From the NCBI GenBank assembly GCA_023263465.1, contig JALQWV010000034.1:1-11206 (forward strand): a DNA stretch of 11,206 nt, in the 5' to 3' direction. Source of the DNA: Ilumatobacteraceae bacterium (GTDB taxonomy: Bacteria > Actinomycetota > Acidimicrobiia > Acidimicrobiales > Ilumatobacteraceae). A model generated the notes under the pieces. The model had not been told where the DNA came from. It searched no databases and saw nothing but the letters and a program-made list of their open reading frames with translations. Both the position numbers and the translations under genes were made by a program. Below, piece after piece: positions 6,310-11,206 of this stretch. How positions within the stretch are numbered: position 1 is the first letter of the stretch; every line of letters starts with the position of its first letter.

Positions 6310-7620
6310 TTACCGAACCCCGCCGAAGCGCTGCGATACAACCTCGGCAAGCCCTTGTGCCACAGCATCTGCGGTTTGTTGACTTGCAGCTTCCACCATC
6401 ACACGCACAACCGGCTCAGTACCACTTGCACGTAACAGCACGCGACCGATGCCGTCCAAACGCTTCGTTGCATCTGCGATTTCAGCAGCAAGTTCATCTG
6501 CTGGGCTCTTCACTACATGTGCAACGCGAACATTGATCAAGGTTTGTGGAAGCGATGTCATTGCATTGCGCGCAAGTGTTGCCAGCGGTTTAGCTTCTCG
6601 CCGAACTAAGTCCACAAGCATTGCCCCTGCAAGCAAGCCGTCTCCTGTTGTCGCATGGTCACGATAAATAATGTGACCGCTCTGCTCTCCTCCTAACACC
6701 GCACCATGTTCATCAAATGCAACAAGAATGTTTCTATCGCCAACTGGTGTGGTGATCACATGGATTCCCGCATTGTTCATTGCTTGATGAAAACCAGCGT
6801 TTGTCATCACCGTTACTGCAACCGAGTTTGATTTCAATTTTCCGCGTTTATGCAGGTCTACTGCAGCAAGTGCAATTACATGATCGCCGTCTACAACGTC
6901 GCCAATATGGTCAACAGCAATCACGCGGTCTCCATCGCCATCAAAGGCAAGACCCAAGTCTGCTTTGTGTAGGCGAACTGCTTCGCTCACTACCTCTGGA
7001 TGTGTTGCACCACAACCTTCGTTGATGTTCTTTCCATTTGGTTGATCATTCAACACAATCACCGTTGCACCGAGTCGCGCGAATACTTCTGGCGCGACAT
7101 CGCTCATTGCACCATTCGCGCAATCCAACACCACGCGAATGTTGGCAAACGCTAAAACTGGAAAAAGACCAACAATGTGGGACGCGTACTCACCTAGCAA
7201 ATCAACTGAAGCAGCAGAAGCAGCGGGCACTGTTGCCGAACCGGTCATGTGCGATTCAATTGCATCTTGCTGTGCATCGCTCAATTTCACGCCACCATTT
7301 GCAAAGAGCTTCACGCCATTGTCCACGTAAGGGTTATGCGATGCAGTAATTGCCGCACTGGCGCACCCTCTTTTTTGAGCCAAAAATGCAATTGCTGGTG
7401 TTGGTGCGACGCCAAGCAGTTCGACTGAGACGCCGCCAGCAAGCAATCCGTTGGCAAGCGCCGTCTCTAATTGCTTTCCGGATTCGCGAGTGTCGCGACC
7501 AATCAAAACCTTGGTGACGCCCAGTTCTCGCGCAGCGACTAACCCCAGTTCTGCAACATATTGCTCGGTGAGTTCCTTGAAGGCGACTCCACGAACTCCG
7601 TCGGTGCCAAATCGAAGCAT
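6310..7620 (-). CDS. glmM: Phosphoglucosamine mutase
   Basis: A 436-residue alpha-D-phosphohexomutase, typical for GlmM. It converts glucosamine-6-phosphate to glucosamine-1-phosphate, the step after GlmS on the way to UDP-GlcNAc. The N-terminus RFGTDGVRG (3-11) is the GlmM form. The phosphoserine loop is ITASHNP (91-97) with S94; the Mg-binding loop is DGDGDR (227-232); the sugar-binding loop is GGEQSGHII (310-318); the phosphate-binding loop is RASGTEPVVRVMVE (397-410). Two small departures from the commonest GlmM forms are ITASHNP for ISASHNP and RASGTEP for RPSGTEP; the N-terminus and the pairing with the glmS-like gene still favour GlmM over phosphomannomutase. The ATG is followed directly by the conserved start. 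The ribosome binding site is weak. It lies 49 bases after rpsI and ten before the glmS-like gene. Confidence 0.94.
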   Translation of the reverse strand: MLRFGTDGVRGVAFKELTEQYVAELGLVAARELGVTKVLIGRDTRESGKQLETALANGLLAGGVSVELLGVAPTPAIAFLAQKRGCASAAITASHNPYVDNGVKLFANGGVKLSDAQQDAIESHMTGSATVPAASAASVDLLGEYASHIVGLFPVLAFANIRVVLDCANGAMSDVAPEVFARLGATVIVLNDQPNGKNINEGCGATHPEVVSEAVRLHKADLGLAFDGDGDRVIAVDHIGDVVDGDHVIALAAVDLHKRGKLKSNSVAVTVMTNAGFHQAMNNAGIHVITTPVGDRNILVAFDEHGAVLGGEQSGHIIYRDHATTGDGLLAGAMLVDLVRREAKPLATLARNAMTSLPQTLINVRVAHVVKSPADELAAEIADATKRLDGIGRVLLRASGTEPVVRVMVEAASQQTADAVAQGLAEVVSQRFGGVR

Positions 7621-7636
7621 CGTTTACCCACTTATC

Positions 7637-7656
7637 CGCGCGACCAACATCGCGCG
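7637..7656 (-). repeat. Short GC-rich inverted repeat between rpsI and glmM
   Basis: CGCGCG at 7637-7642 and 7651-7656 are self-complementary and flank an eight-base loop, so the rpsI-glmM intergenic RNA can form a six-base-pair stem. No T-run follows on the minus strand, so it does not look like an intrinsic terminator. It could act as a weak pause or processing site between the r-protein pair and the cell-wall genes, or be chance in a 49-base gap. Confidence 0.3.
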
Positions 7657-7669
7657 AACCAACACGTGA

Positions 7670-8065
7670 TTAACGCTTCGTGTACTGAGGCGCCTTGCGC
7701 GCCTTCTTGAGGCCGTACTTCTTGCTTTCCTTCTTGCGCGAATCGCGAGTAAGCAAGCCAGCCTTTCGAAGCGCTGCGCGCTTCGTGTCGTCCAACTCAA
7801 GAATGGATCGAGCAATTGCCATGCGAAGTGCACCAGCCTGGCCAGCAATTCCGCCGCCCTGAATGTCACAGTCAACGTCGTATGCAGATTCTGCTTCTAC
7901 AACGCGAAAAGCTTCGGTTGCTGCAGCACGCTGCAATGCGTTTGGAAAATAATCCTCAAACTCACGACCGTTGATTACTACCTTGCCAGTGCCTGGGCGT
8001 AAGCGCACACGTGCGATTGCTTCCTTGCGACGACCGGTTGTCTGTGTCAGTGGCTTTGTTCCCAC
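7670..8065 (-). CDS. rpsI: 30S ribosomal protein S9 (uS9)
   Basis: A 131-residue uS9, the usual length, located in the head of the small subunit with its basic C-terminal tail reaching tRNA in the P site. Visible are GRRKEAIARVRLRPG (11-25), NGREFEDYFP (32-41), the signature GGGIAGQAGALRMAIAR (70-86), LLTRDSRKKESKKYG (104-118) and the terminal QYTKR. The commoner ending is QFSKR; the last two residues KR that contact tRNA are kept. The start is GTG at 8065, preceded by GAGGAG and five bases, a strong ribosome binding site. It lies 28 bases after rplM and forms the near-universal rplM-rpsI pair. Confidence 0.97.
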   Translation of the reverse strand: MGTKPLTQTTGRRKEAIARVRLRPGTGKVVINGREFEDYFPNALQRAAATEAFRVVEAESAYDVDCDIQGGGIAGQAGALRMAIARSILELDDTKRAALRKAGLLTRDSRKKESKKYGLKKARKAPQYTKR

Positions 8066-8070
8066 GGGTG

Positions 8071-8076
8071 CTCCTC
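8071..8076 (-). promoter_or_regulatory. Ribosome binding site of rpsI
   Basis: The minus strand reads GAGGAG, then CACCC, then the GTG start at 8065. The strength of this site supports the GTG as the true initiation codon. Confidence 0.75.
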
Positions 8077-8093
8077 TATTTAATCTTTGTTAT

Positions 8094-8540
8094 TCAGCGC
8101 GCTTTTGCGTGCGGGATGTTCAAAACCTTTGGTGCTTGTGCTTCGTGACCGTGTTCAGGTCCTGCGTGAACCTTCAACTTCTTGATCATCTGACGACCAA
8201 GTGGTCCTTTAGGCAACATGCCACGAATAGTGCGACGAATTGCGTCTTCTGGCTTACGGCTCAACAAGTTGGCATACGTCTGCGTTCGCAGACCACCTGG
8301 GTAACCGCTGTAGTCGTGAACGAGTTCTTTGTCGGCCTTACCTTTGGTCATGACGATCTTTGAAGCGTTCACGATGACAACGTGGTCACCGGTGTCCATG
8401 TGCGTGGAGAACATCGGCTTGTGCTTCCCGCGCAAAATTGCTGCGACTTCAGTGCACATACGACCAAGTACCAAGCCGTCGGCGTCGACCACATGCCACT
8501 CGCGCTGAATTTCACTTGCTTTTGGACTGTACGTGCGCAT
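8094..8540 (-). CDS. rplM: 50S ribosomal protein L13 (uL13)
   Basis: A 148-residue uL13, normal length, an early-assembly protein of the large subunit. Visible are MRTYSPKASEIQREWHVVDA (1-20), LGRMCTEVAAILRGKHKP (25-42), HDYSGYPGGLR (75-85) and the signature RGMLPKGPLGRQ (106-117) followed by KLKVHAGPEHGHEAQAP (121-137). Two ATG codons stand side by side (8543 and 8540); the second gives the family's usual MRTYSP start, but initiation at the first would only add one Met. Reading further upstream to 8600 would add about 20 residues not found in L13. The 92-base gap before it is the largest in the window and carries a candidate promoter and a repeated leader motif, so the rplM-rpsI pair may have its own transcription start. 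In E. coli L13 represses its own operon by binding the leader. Confidence 0.97.
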   Translation of the reverse strand: MRTYSPKASEIQREWHVVDADGLVLGRMCTEVAAILRGKHKPMFSTHMDTGDHVVIVNASKIVMTKGKADKELVHDYSGYPGGLRTQTYANLLSRKPEDAIRRTIRGMLPKGPLGRQMIKKLKVHAGPEHGHEAQAPKVLNIPHAKAR

Positions 8541-8555
8541 CATAAAAACTACTTT

Positions 8556-8585
8556 CGAAAACTGAGGACTAGGCCGAAAACTCAG
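8556..8585 (-). repeat. Imperfect direct repeat with inverted ends in the rplM leader
   Basis: On the minus strand CTGAGTTTTCG (8585-8575) and CTCAGTTTTCG (8566-8556) form two 11-base units, 10 of 11 identical, with a 19-base period. Their first five bases, CTGAG and CTCAG, are complementary, so the leader RNA could form a short hairpin followed by TTTT. This may be an RNA control element for rplM-rpsI, a weak attenuator, or chance. The five-pair stem is short. Confidence 0.35.
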
Positions 8586-8612
8586 CCAAATGCCGCCCAT
8601 CTGGACCGTTTC

Positions 8613-8642
8613 AGGATAGGGGTTGGGAGGGCCTAATCACAA
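8613..8642 (-). promoter_or_regulatory. Candidate sigma70-type promoter of rplM-rpsI
   Basis: The minus strand shows TTGTGA (8642-8637), an 18-base spacer and TATCCT (8618-8613). Each hexamer matches the consensus at four of six positions. It overlaps the last codons of truA and would start a transcript near 8606 that includes the leader repeat. A promoter ahead of rplM is common in other bacteria, but this match is modest. Confidence 0.35.
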
Positions 8643-9412
8643 TCGGCTGGATAGCCAACTTCCCACAAAATCAGGCCTTGCGGGGGTGCCACTGGCGCTG
8701 CCTCCGCCCTATCTCCAGAAACGATGAGCCCGCGCATATCGCTAGGTGGTCGCTTGCCCAGGCCAATTTCAATAAACGTGCCCACTAATGCTCGAACCAT
8801 CTGATGGCAGAACGCATTAGCCCGAATATCAAACCTCAACACGCCCTCACCAAGGTCGCGCCATTCAGCATTCATGACATGACGACGCATGGAGTGCTCA
8901 AACGTGTCATGCTCATCGGCGGGTTTTGGCTTACGGCAAAATGCCGAGAAGTCGTGCTCACCAATGACCGCATCGGATGCGAGCTGCATCGCGCGAAGTT
9001 TGAGAGGCTTCATAATGTGCCAAGCCGAGTCAACCATAAATGGGTTTGGTGTTTCGGTGTTCAATACGGTGTAGCGATACGAACGCCATAGCGCGCTATA
9101 TCGAGCATGAAAATCAGGCTTTGTCCACACCGCATCACGCACTGCAATCGATGGACCACAAAGCGAATTCAGTTGCTTCATTAAGACTGGCAAATTCACG
9201 CGATCGGGTAGATCTGCGCCAATGATTTGTCCCCACGCATGCACACCTGCATCGGTGCGACCAGCGGGAATAATTTTCACGTCCTCTTGCAGAATCTGTG
9301 CGAGTGCTCCCTCAATCGTGGATGCGACCGTATCAACACCAGGATTAATAGCAAAGCCATGAAATTGATCGCCCTTGTAGGCGATCGTCATGCGTGCGCG
9401 ACGCATGGCCAT
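8633..9412 (-). CDS. truA: tRNA pseudouridine(38-40) synthase TruA
   Basis: A 259-residue pseudouridine synthase, typical length, that isomerises U38, U39 and U40 in the anticodon stem of tRNAs. The catalytic aspartate is D54 in AGRTDAGVHAWGQ (50-62). Other family marks are the first strand RMTIAYKGDQFHGF (7-20), FHARYSALWRSYRY (about 101-114, with the conserved Arg and Tyr of the active site), GEHDFSAFCR (about 150-160) and FCHQMVRALVGTFIEIGLG near 205-222. The ATG at 9412 lies six bases after the rplQ stop. A second ATG at 9406 is possible and would remove two residues. Neither has a clear Shine-Dalgarno, which suggests coupling to rplQ. Placement directly after rplQ is standard in actinobacteria and Firmicutes. 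Confidence 0.95.
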   Translation of the reverse strand: MAMRRARMTIAYKGDQFHGFAINPGVDTVASTIEGALAQILQEDVKIIPAGRTDAGVHAWGQIIGADLPDRVNLPVLMKQLNSLCGPSIAVRDAVWTKPDFHARYSALWRSYRYTVLNTETPNPFMVDSAWHIMKPLKLRAMQLASDAVIGEHDFSAFCRKPKPADEHDTFEHSMRRHVMNAEWRDLGEGVLRFDIRANAFCHQMVRALVGTFIEIGLGKRPPSDMRGLIVSGDRAEAAPVAPPQGLILWEVGYPADCD

Positions 9413-9418
9413 AACGAA

Positions 9419-9790
9419 TTAGACGAGTTCGATGCGCGCCATAGGTGCATTATCACCATGGCGTGGACCAAGCTTGAGTACGCGGGTGTATCCACCATTG
9501 CGTCCGGTGTAGCGAGGTGCAACAACGTTGACCAACTTGTTGGTCATTTCCTTGTCATTCAAATACGACTGAATTTGACGAATGCGGTGAATACGCATTG
9601 GGCCTTCACCTTGAGCTTTGATTGCCTTGGTGATCAACTTCTCGGCGATTGGGCGAAGAGCCTTTGCCTTACCTTCAGTTGTCACAATGCCTTCTGCAGC
9701 AAAAAGTGATGCAGCGAGGTTCGCCATCAACAACTTTTGATGATGTGCGCTATGTCCGAAGCTTCGGGCTCGTCTTGGTGTTGCTGGCAT
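9419..9790 (-). CDS. rplQ: 50S ribosomal protein L17 (bL17)
   Basis: A 123-residue bL17, the usual short bacterial form without the long C-terminal extension of some actinobacteria. It sits near the exit of the polypeptide tunnel. Visible are HSAHHQKLLMANLAASLFAA (13-32), GIVTTEGKAKALRPIAEKLIT (starting near 34) and the C-terminal strand GGYTRVLKLGPRHGDNAPMA with a final IELV. The ATG at 9790 has AGGAG ten bases upstream. It lies 41 bases after rpoA, the standard rpoA-rplQ arrangement. Confidence 0.97.
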   Translation of the reverse strand: MPATPRRARSFGHSAHHQKLLMANLAASLFAAEGIVTTEGKAKALRPIAEKLITKAIKAQGEGPMRIHRIRQIQSYLNDKEMTNKLVNVVAPRYTGRNGGYTRVLKLGPRHGDNAPMARIELV

Positions 9791-9800
9791 ATGTCATCGT

Positions 9801-9805
9801 CTCCT
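9801..9805 (-). promoter_or_regulatory. Ribosome binding site of rplQ
   Basis: The minus strand reads AGGAG, ten bases before the ATG at 9790. The spacing is slightly long. An ATG in another frame at 9797 lies between them but opens no gene. Confidence 0.55.
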
Positions 9806-9831
9806 ATGAAGTGGTGCGTATTGGTGCGCTA

Positions 9832-10761
9832 TCAGATGCGCAGTGACAATCCGCGTTCGTCGAGCTTCAACTTGATTTCATCCAACGACTTCTGACCGAA
9901 GTTGGTGATGTTCAAAAGGTCTTCTTCGCTACGGAGCAGCAACTCGCCAACAGTGTTGACCTGTGCGCGCTTCAAGCAGTTGCGTGGACGCTCGCTCAAG
10001 TCGAGGTCTTCAATGCTCAAGTCGAGGTCTGGCGAACCAGCACCGGTTCCTGCGAGTTCACCGAGCTCAAGTGCCATTGGGGCATCGCTCATGGTGGCAA
10101 CGAGGTCTACCAGTGAACGAAGTGTTGCGCCTGCAGACGCAAGTGCTTCGCGTGGCTCAATGGTTCCGTCGGTTTCAATATCCAGAATGATCTTGTCGTA
10201 GTTCGTTGACTGCTCTACACGTGTTGGTTCAACAACGTAGGTGCAACGACGAACTGGTGAGAAAATTGCATCGATTGGAATGATGCCAATGACCTTGCGG
10301 GTGTCACGGTCGCTTGATGCATAACCTTTGCCGCGTTCAATGGTGAGGTCTACAACCAAACGTCCCTTTGCTGACAATGTGGCAATGTGCTGTGACTTGT
10401 TGAGAATTTCAACACCTGCTGGGCACACAATGTCTGCTGCAGTTACGTCTGCAGGACCCTTGACATCAAGCGTGATGACAACTGGCTCGTCGCTTTCAGA
10501 CACCACAACGATGTCCTTCAAGTTCAAAATGATTTCGGTGACATCTTCGGTAATTCCTTCAATGACATCGAACTCATGAAGAGCTGACTCAAACTTGACC
10601 GAAGTGATTGCTGCGCCAGGAATAGACGACAACAACATGCGACGAAGCGAGTTGCCAATGGTGTGACCAAGGCCTGGCTCGAGTGGTCCTACAGAAAACT
10701 TCTGACGGTTACCTTCTGCTGAACCAATTGCTTCAACTGATGGACGCTGAATAACAAGCAT
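9832..10761 (-). CDS. rpoA: DNA-directed RNA polymerase subunit alpha
   Basis: A 309-residue alpha subunit, slightly short, as is usual for actinobacteria. The dimer seeds polymerase assembly through beta and beta', and the C-terminal domain contacts UP-element DNA and activators. The N-terminal domain (about 1-228) shows EPGLGHTIGNSLRRMLLSS (28-46), the conserved dimer and beta contact segment, and RGKGYASSD (143-151). A short acidic linker follows. The C-terminal domain (about 248-309) shows IEDLDLSERPRNCLKRA (250-266). R258, N261 and K264 align with E. coli R265, N268 and K271, the DNA-contacting residues. NFGQKSLDEIKLKL (287-300) closes the domain. The ATG has AGGAG six bases upstream. 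It follows rpsD after 31 bases in the alpha operon order. Confidence 0.98.
   Translation of the reverse strand: MLVIQRPSVEAIGSAEGNRQKFSVGPLEPGLGHTIGNSLRRMLLSSIPGAAITSVKFESALHEFDVIEGITEDVTEIILNLKDIVVVSESDEPVVITLDVKGPADVTAADIVCPAGVEILNKSQHIATLSAKGRLVVDLTIERGKGYASSDRDTRKVIGIIPIDAIFSPVRRCTYVVEPTRVEQSTNYDKIILDIETDGTIEPREALASAGATLRSLVDLVATMSDAPMALELGELAGTGAGSPDLDLSIEDLDLSERPRNCLKRAQVNTVGELLLRSEEDLLNITNFGQKSLDEIKLKLDERGLSLRI
9994..10030 (-). repeat. 16-bp direct repeat with 21-bp period inside rpoA
   Basis: The 16-base unit GCTCAAGTCGAGGTCT (plus strand) occurs at 9994-10009 and exactly again at 10015-10030. The 21-base period is a whole number of codons and encodes DLDLS at residues 245-249 and 252-256, at the junction of the alpha linker and C-terminal domain. 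It looks like an in-frame duplication of seven codons or a local conversion. The domain itself is intact. Confidence 0.7.
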
Positions 10762-10767
10762 TGATAT

Positions 10768-10772
10768 CTCCT
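10768..10772 (-). promoter_or_regulatory. Ribosome binding site of rpoA
   Basis: The minus strand reads AGGAG, then ATATCA, then ATG at 10761. It lies in the 31-base gap after rpsD and supports the chosen rpoA start. Confidence 0.7.
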
Positions 10773-10792
10773 ATTGCCAATTCGTTTAGGGG

Positions 10793-11206
10793 TTACTTCG
10801 AGTAGAGCTCAACAATGAGCTGTTCACGTACTGGTACATCGATTTGTTCGCGTGATGGGAGTTCGCGAACGGTGACTTGCTTGCCACCTTCGGCACGATC
10901 GATCCAACCCACCATTTTGTGGTCGAGAGTGTCGATGTTGTGCTGAATAACGATCATGTTCTTTGCCTTCTCTGAGAGAGTGACAACTTGTCCACGACCA
11001 ACGCTGTATGAAGGAATGTTCACGCGCTTGCCGTCAACCAAAACAAGACCATGGCTCACGAACTGACGTGCCTGCGGACGGGTATTTGCCCAACCTGCGC
11101 GATACACCACGTTGTCCAAGCGACACTCAAGCAGACGCAATAGGTTTTCACCTGTTGGGCCAGCCAAACGAGTTGCTTCTTCGTATGCCTTGCGGAACTG
11201 ACGCTC
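10793..11206 (-). CDS. rpsD: 30S ribosomal protein S4 (uS4), C-terminal part (runs off right edge)
   Basis: The last 137 codons of uS4 (about 200 residues when complete) are present and open at the window edge. The visible part begins ERQFRKAYEEATR. It continues with GPTGENLLRLLECRLDNVVY, then the S4 RNA-binding domain TRPQARQFVSHGLVLVDGK and RVNIPSYSVGRGQ, and ends in REQLIVELYSK. S4 binds 16S rRNA early in 30S assembly and in E. coli represses the alpha operon. The N-terminal part is outside, so the presence of its zinc-binding cysteines cannot be judged. A TTG inside the fragment (11167-11165) is simply the leucine of TRLAGP and not a start. The gene precedes rpoA by 31 bases, the standard order. 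Confidence 0.97.
   Translation of the reverse strand, partial: ERQFRKAYEEATRLAGPTGENLLRLLECRLDNVVYRAGWANTRPQARQFVSHGLVLVDGKRVNIPSYSVGRGQVVTLSEKAKNMIVIQHNIDTLDHKMVGWIDRAEGGKQVTVRELPSREQIDVPVREQLIVELYSK

Noticed and set aside
6300..6368. Upstream extension of the glmS-like frame by 23 codons
   Set aside because: The nucleophile Cys2 must follow the initiator Met (MCGI), and the extension would overlap the end of glmM by about 59 bases.
7637..7656. CGCGCG hairpin as a rho-independent terminator
   Set aside because: There is no T-run after the stem on the minus strand, and an eight-base loop on six pairs is weak evidence. It was kept only as a repeat.
7624..7875. Minus-strand 83-codon frame overlapping the 3' half of rpsI
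   Set aside because: It is an Arg-rich shadow frame within a well-recognised r-protein gene, with no motif of its own.
8541..8600. Upstream extension of rplM by about 20 codons
   Set aside because: L13 proteins begin MRTYSP; the extension runs through the repeated leader motif and has no family support.
1..11206. Mobile elements, CRISPR arrays, tRNA or rRNA genes, phage or defence genes
   Set aside because: No transposase, integrase, regular repeat array or tRNA-like fold was seen. Every gap is 92 bases or less and all genes are core housekeeping genes on one strand.

Overview
The window is about 11.2 kb of bacterial chromosome with 13 genes, all on the minus strand, two of them cut by the window edges. 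Only about 306 bases lie between genes and no gap exceeds 92 bases. Read in the direction of transcription (right to left) the order is rpsD (partial), rpoA, rplQ, truA, rplM, rpsI, glmM, a greatly enlarged glmS-like gene, acpS, alr, tsaE, tsaB, rimI (partial). This is a housekeeping region. I see no mobile element, CRISPR array, tRNA or rRNA.

Organism: the order rpoA-rplQ-truA-rplM-rpsI-glmM-glmS-acpS-alr-tsaE-tsaB-rimI is a classic actinobacterial chromosomal arrangement. Base composition near 50% GC is low for the phylum. Together with the style of the r-proteins and the giant GlmS, this makes me lean towards an aquatic, streamlined member of the class Acidimicrobiia (Ilumatobacter-like). 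The actinobacterial call is well supported. The class is an inference without a tree or search.

Layout: (1) 11206-8633 holds the end of the ribosomal/RNA-polymerase cluster, with rpsD, rpoA, rplQ and the pseudouridine synthase truA. (2) 8632-8541 is the largest gap; it holds a candidate promoter and a repeated/inverted leader motif ahead of rplM-rpsI. (3) 8540-7670 is the rplM-rpsI r-protein pair. (4) 7620-2874 holds glmM and the glmS-like gene, which together give the hexosamine route fructose-6-P to GlcN-6-P to GlcN-1-P for peptidoglycan. (5) 2871-1363 holds acpS (carrier-protein activation) and alr (D-alanine for peptidoglycan). (6) 1321-1 holds tsaE, tsaB and the start of rimI, linked by 4-base stop/start overlaps. 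TsaE and TsaB serve tRNA t6A37 synthesis, and rimI usually travels with them.

The one unusual item is the 1141-residue GlmS-like protein. It keeps the N-terminal Cys2 amidotransferase and both SIS isomerase domains. It also has a helical insertion of about 140 residues directly after the first strand, and about 300 extra residues after the second SIS domain. The C-terminal lysine motif of normal GlmS (AKSVTVE) seems to reappear as AKTVTVG at residues 937-943, far downstream of its usual place, followed by about 200 residues I do not recognise.
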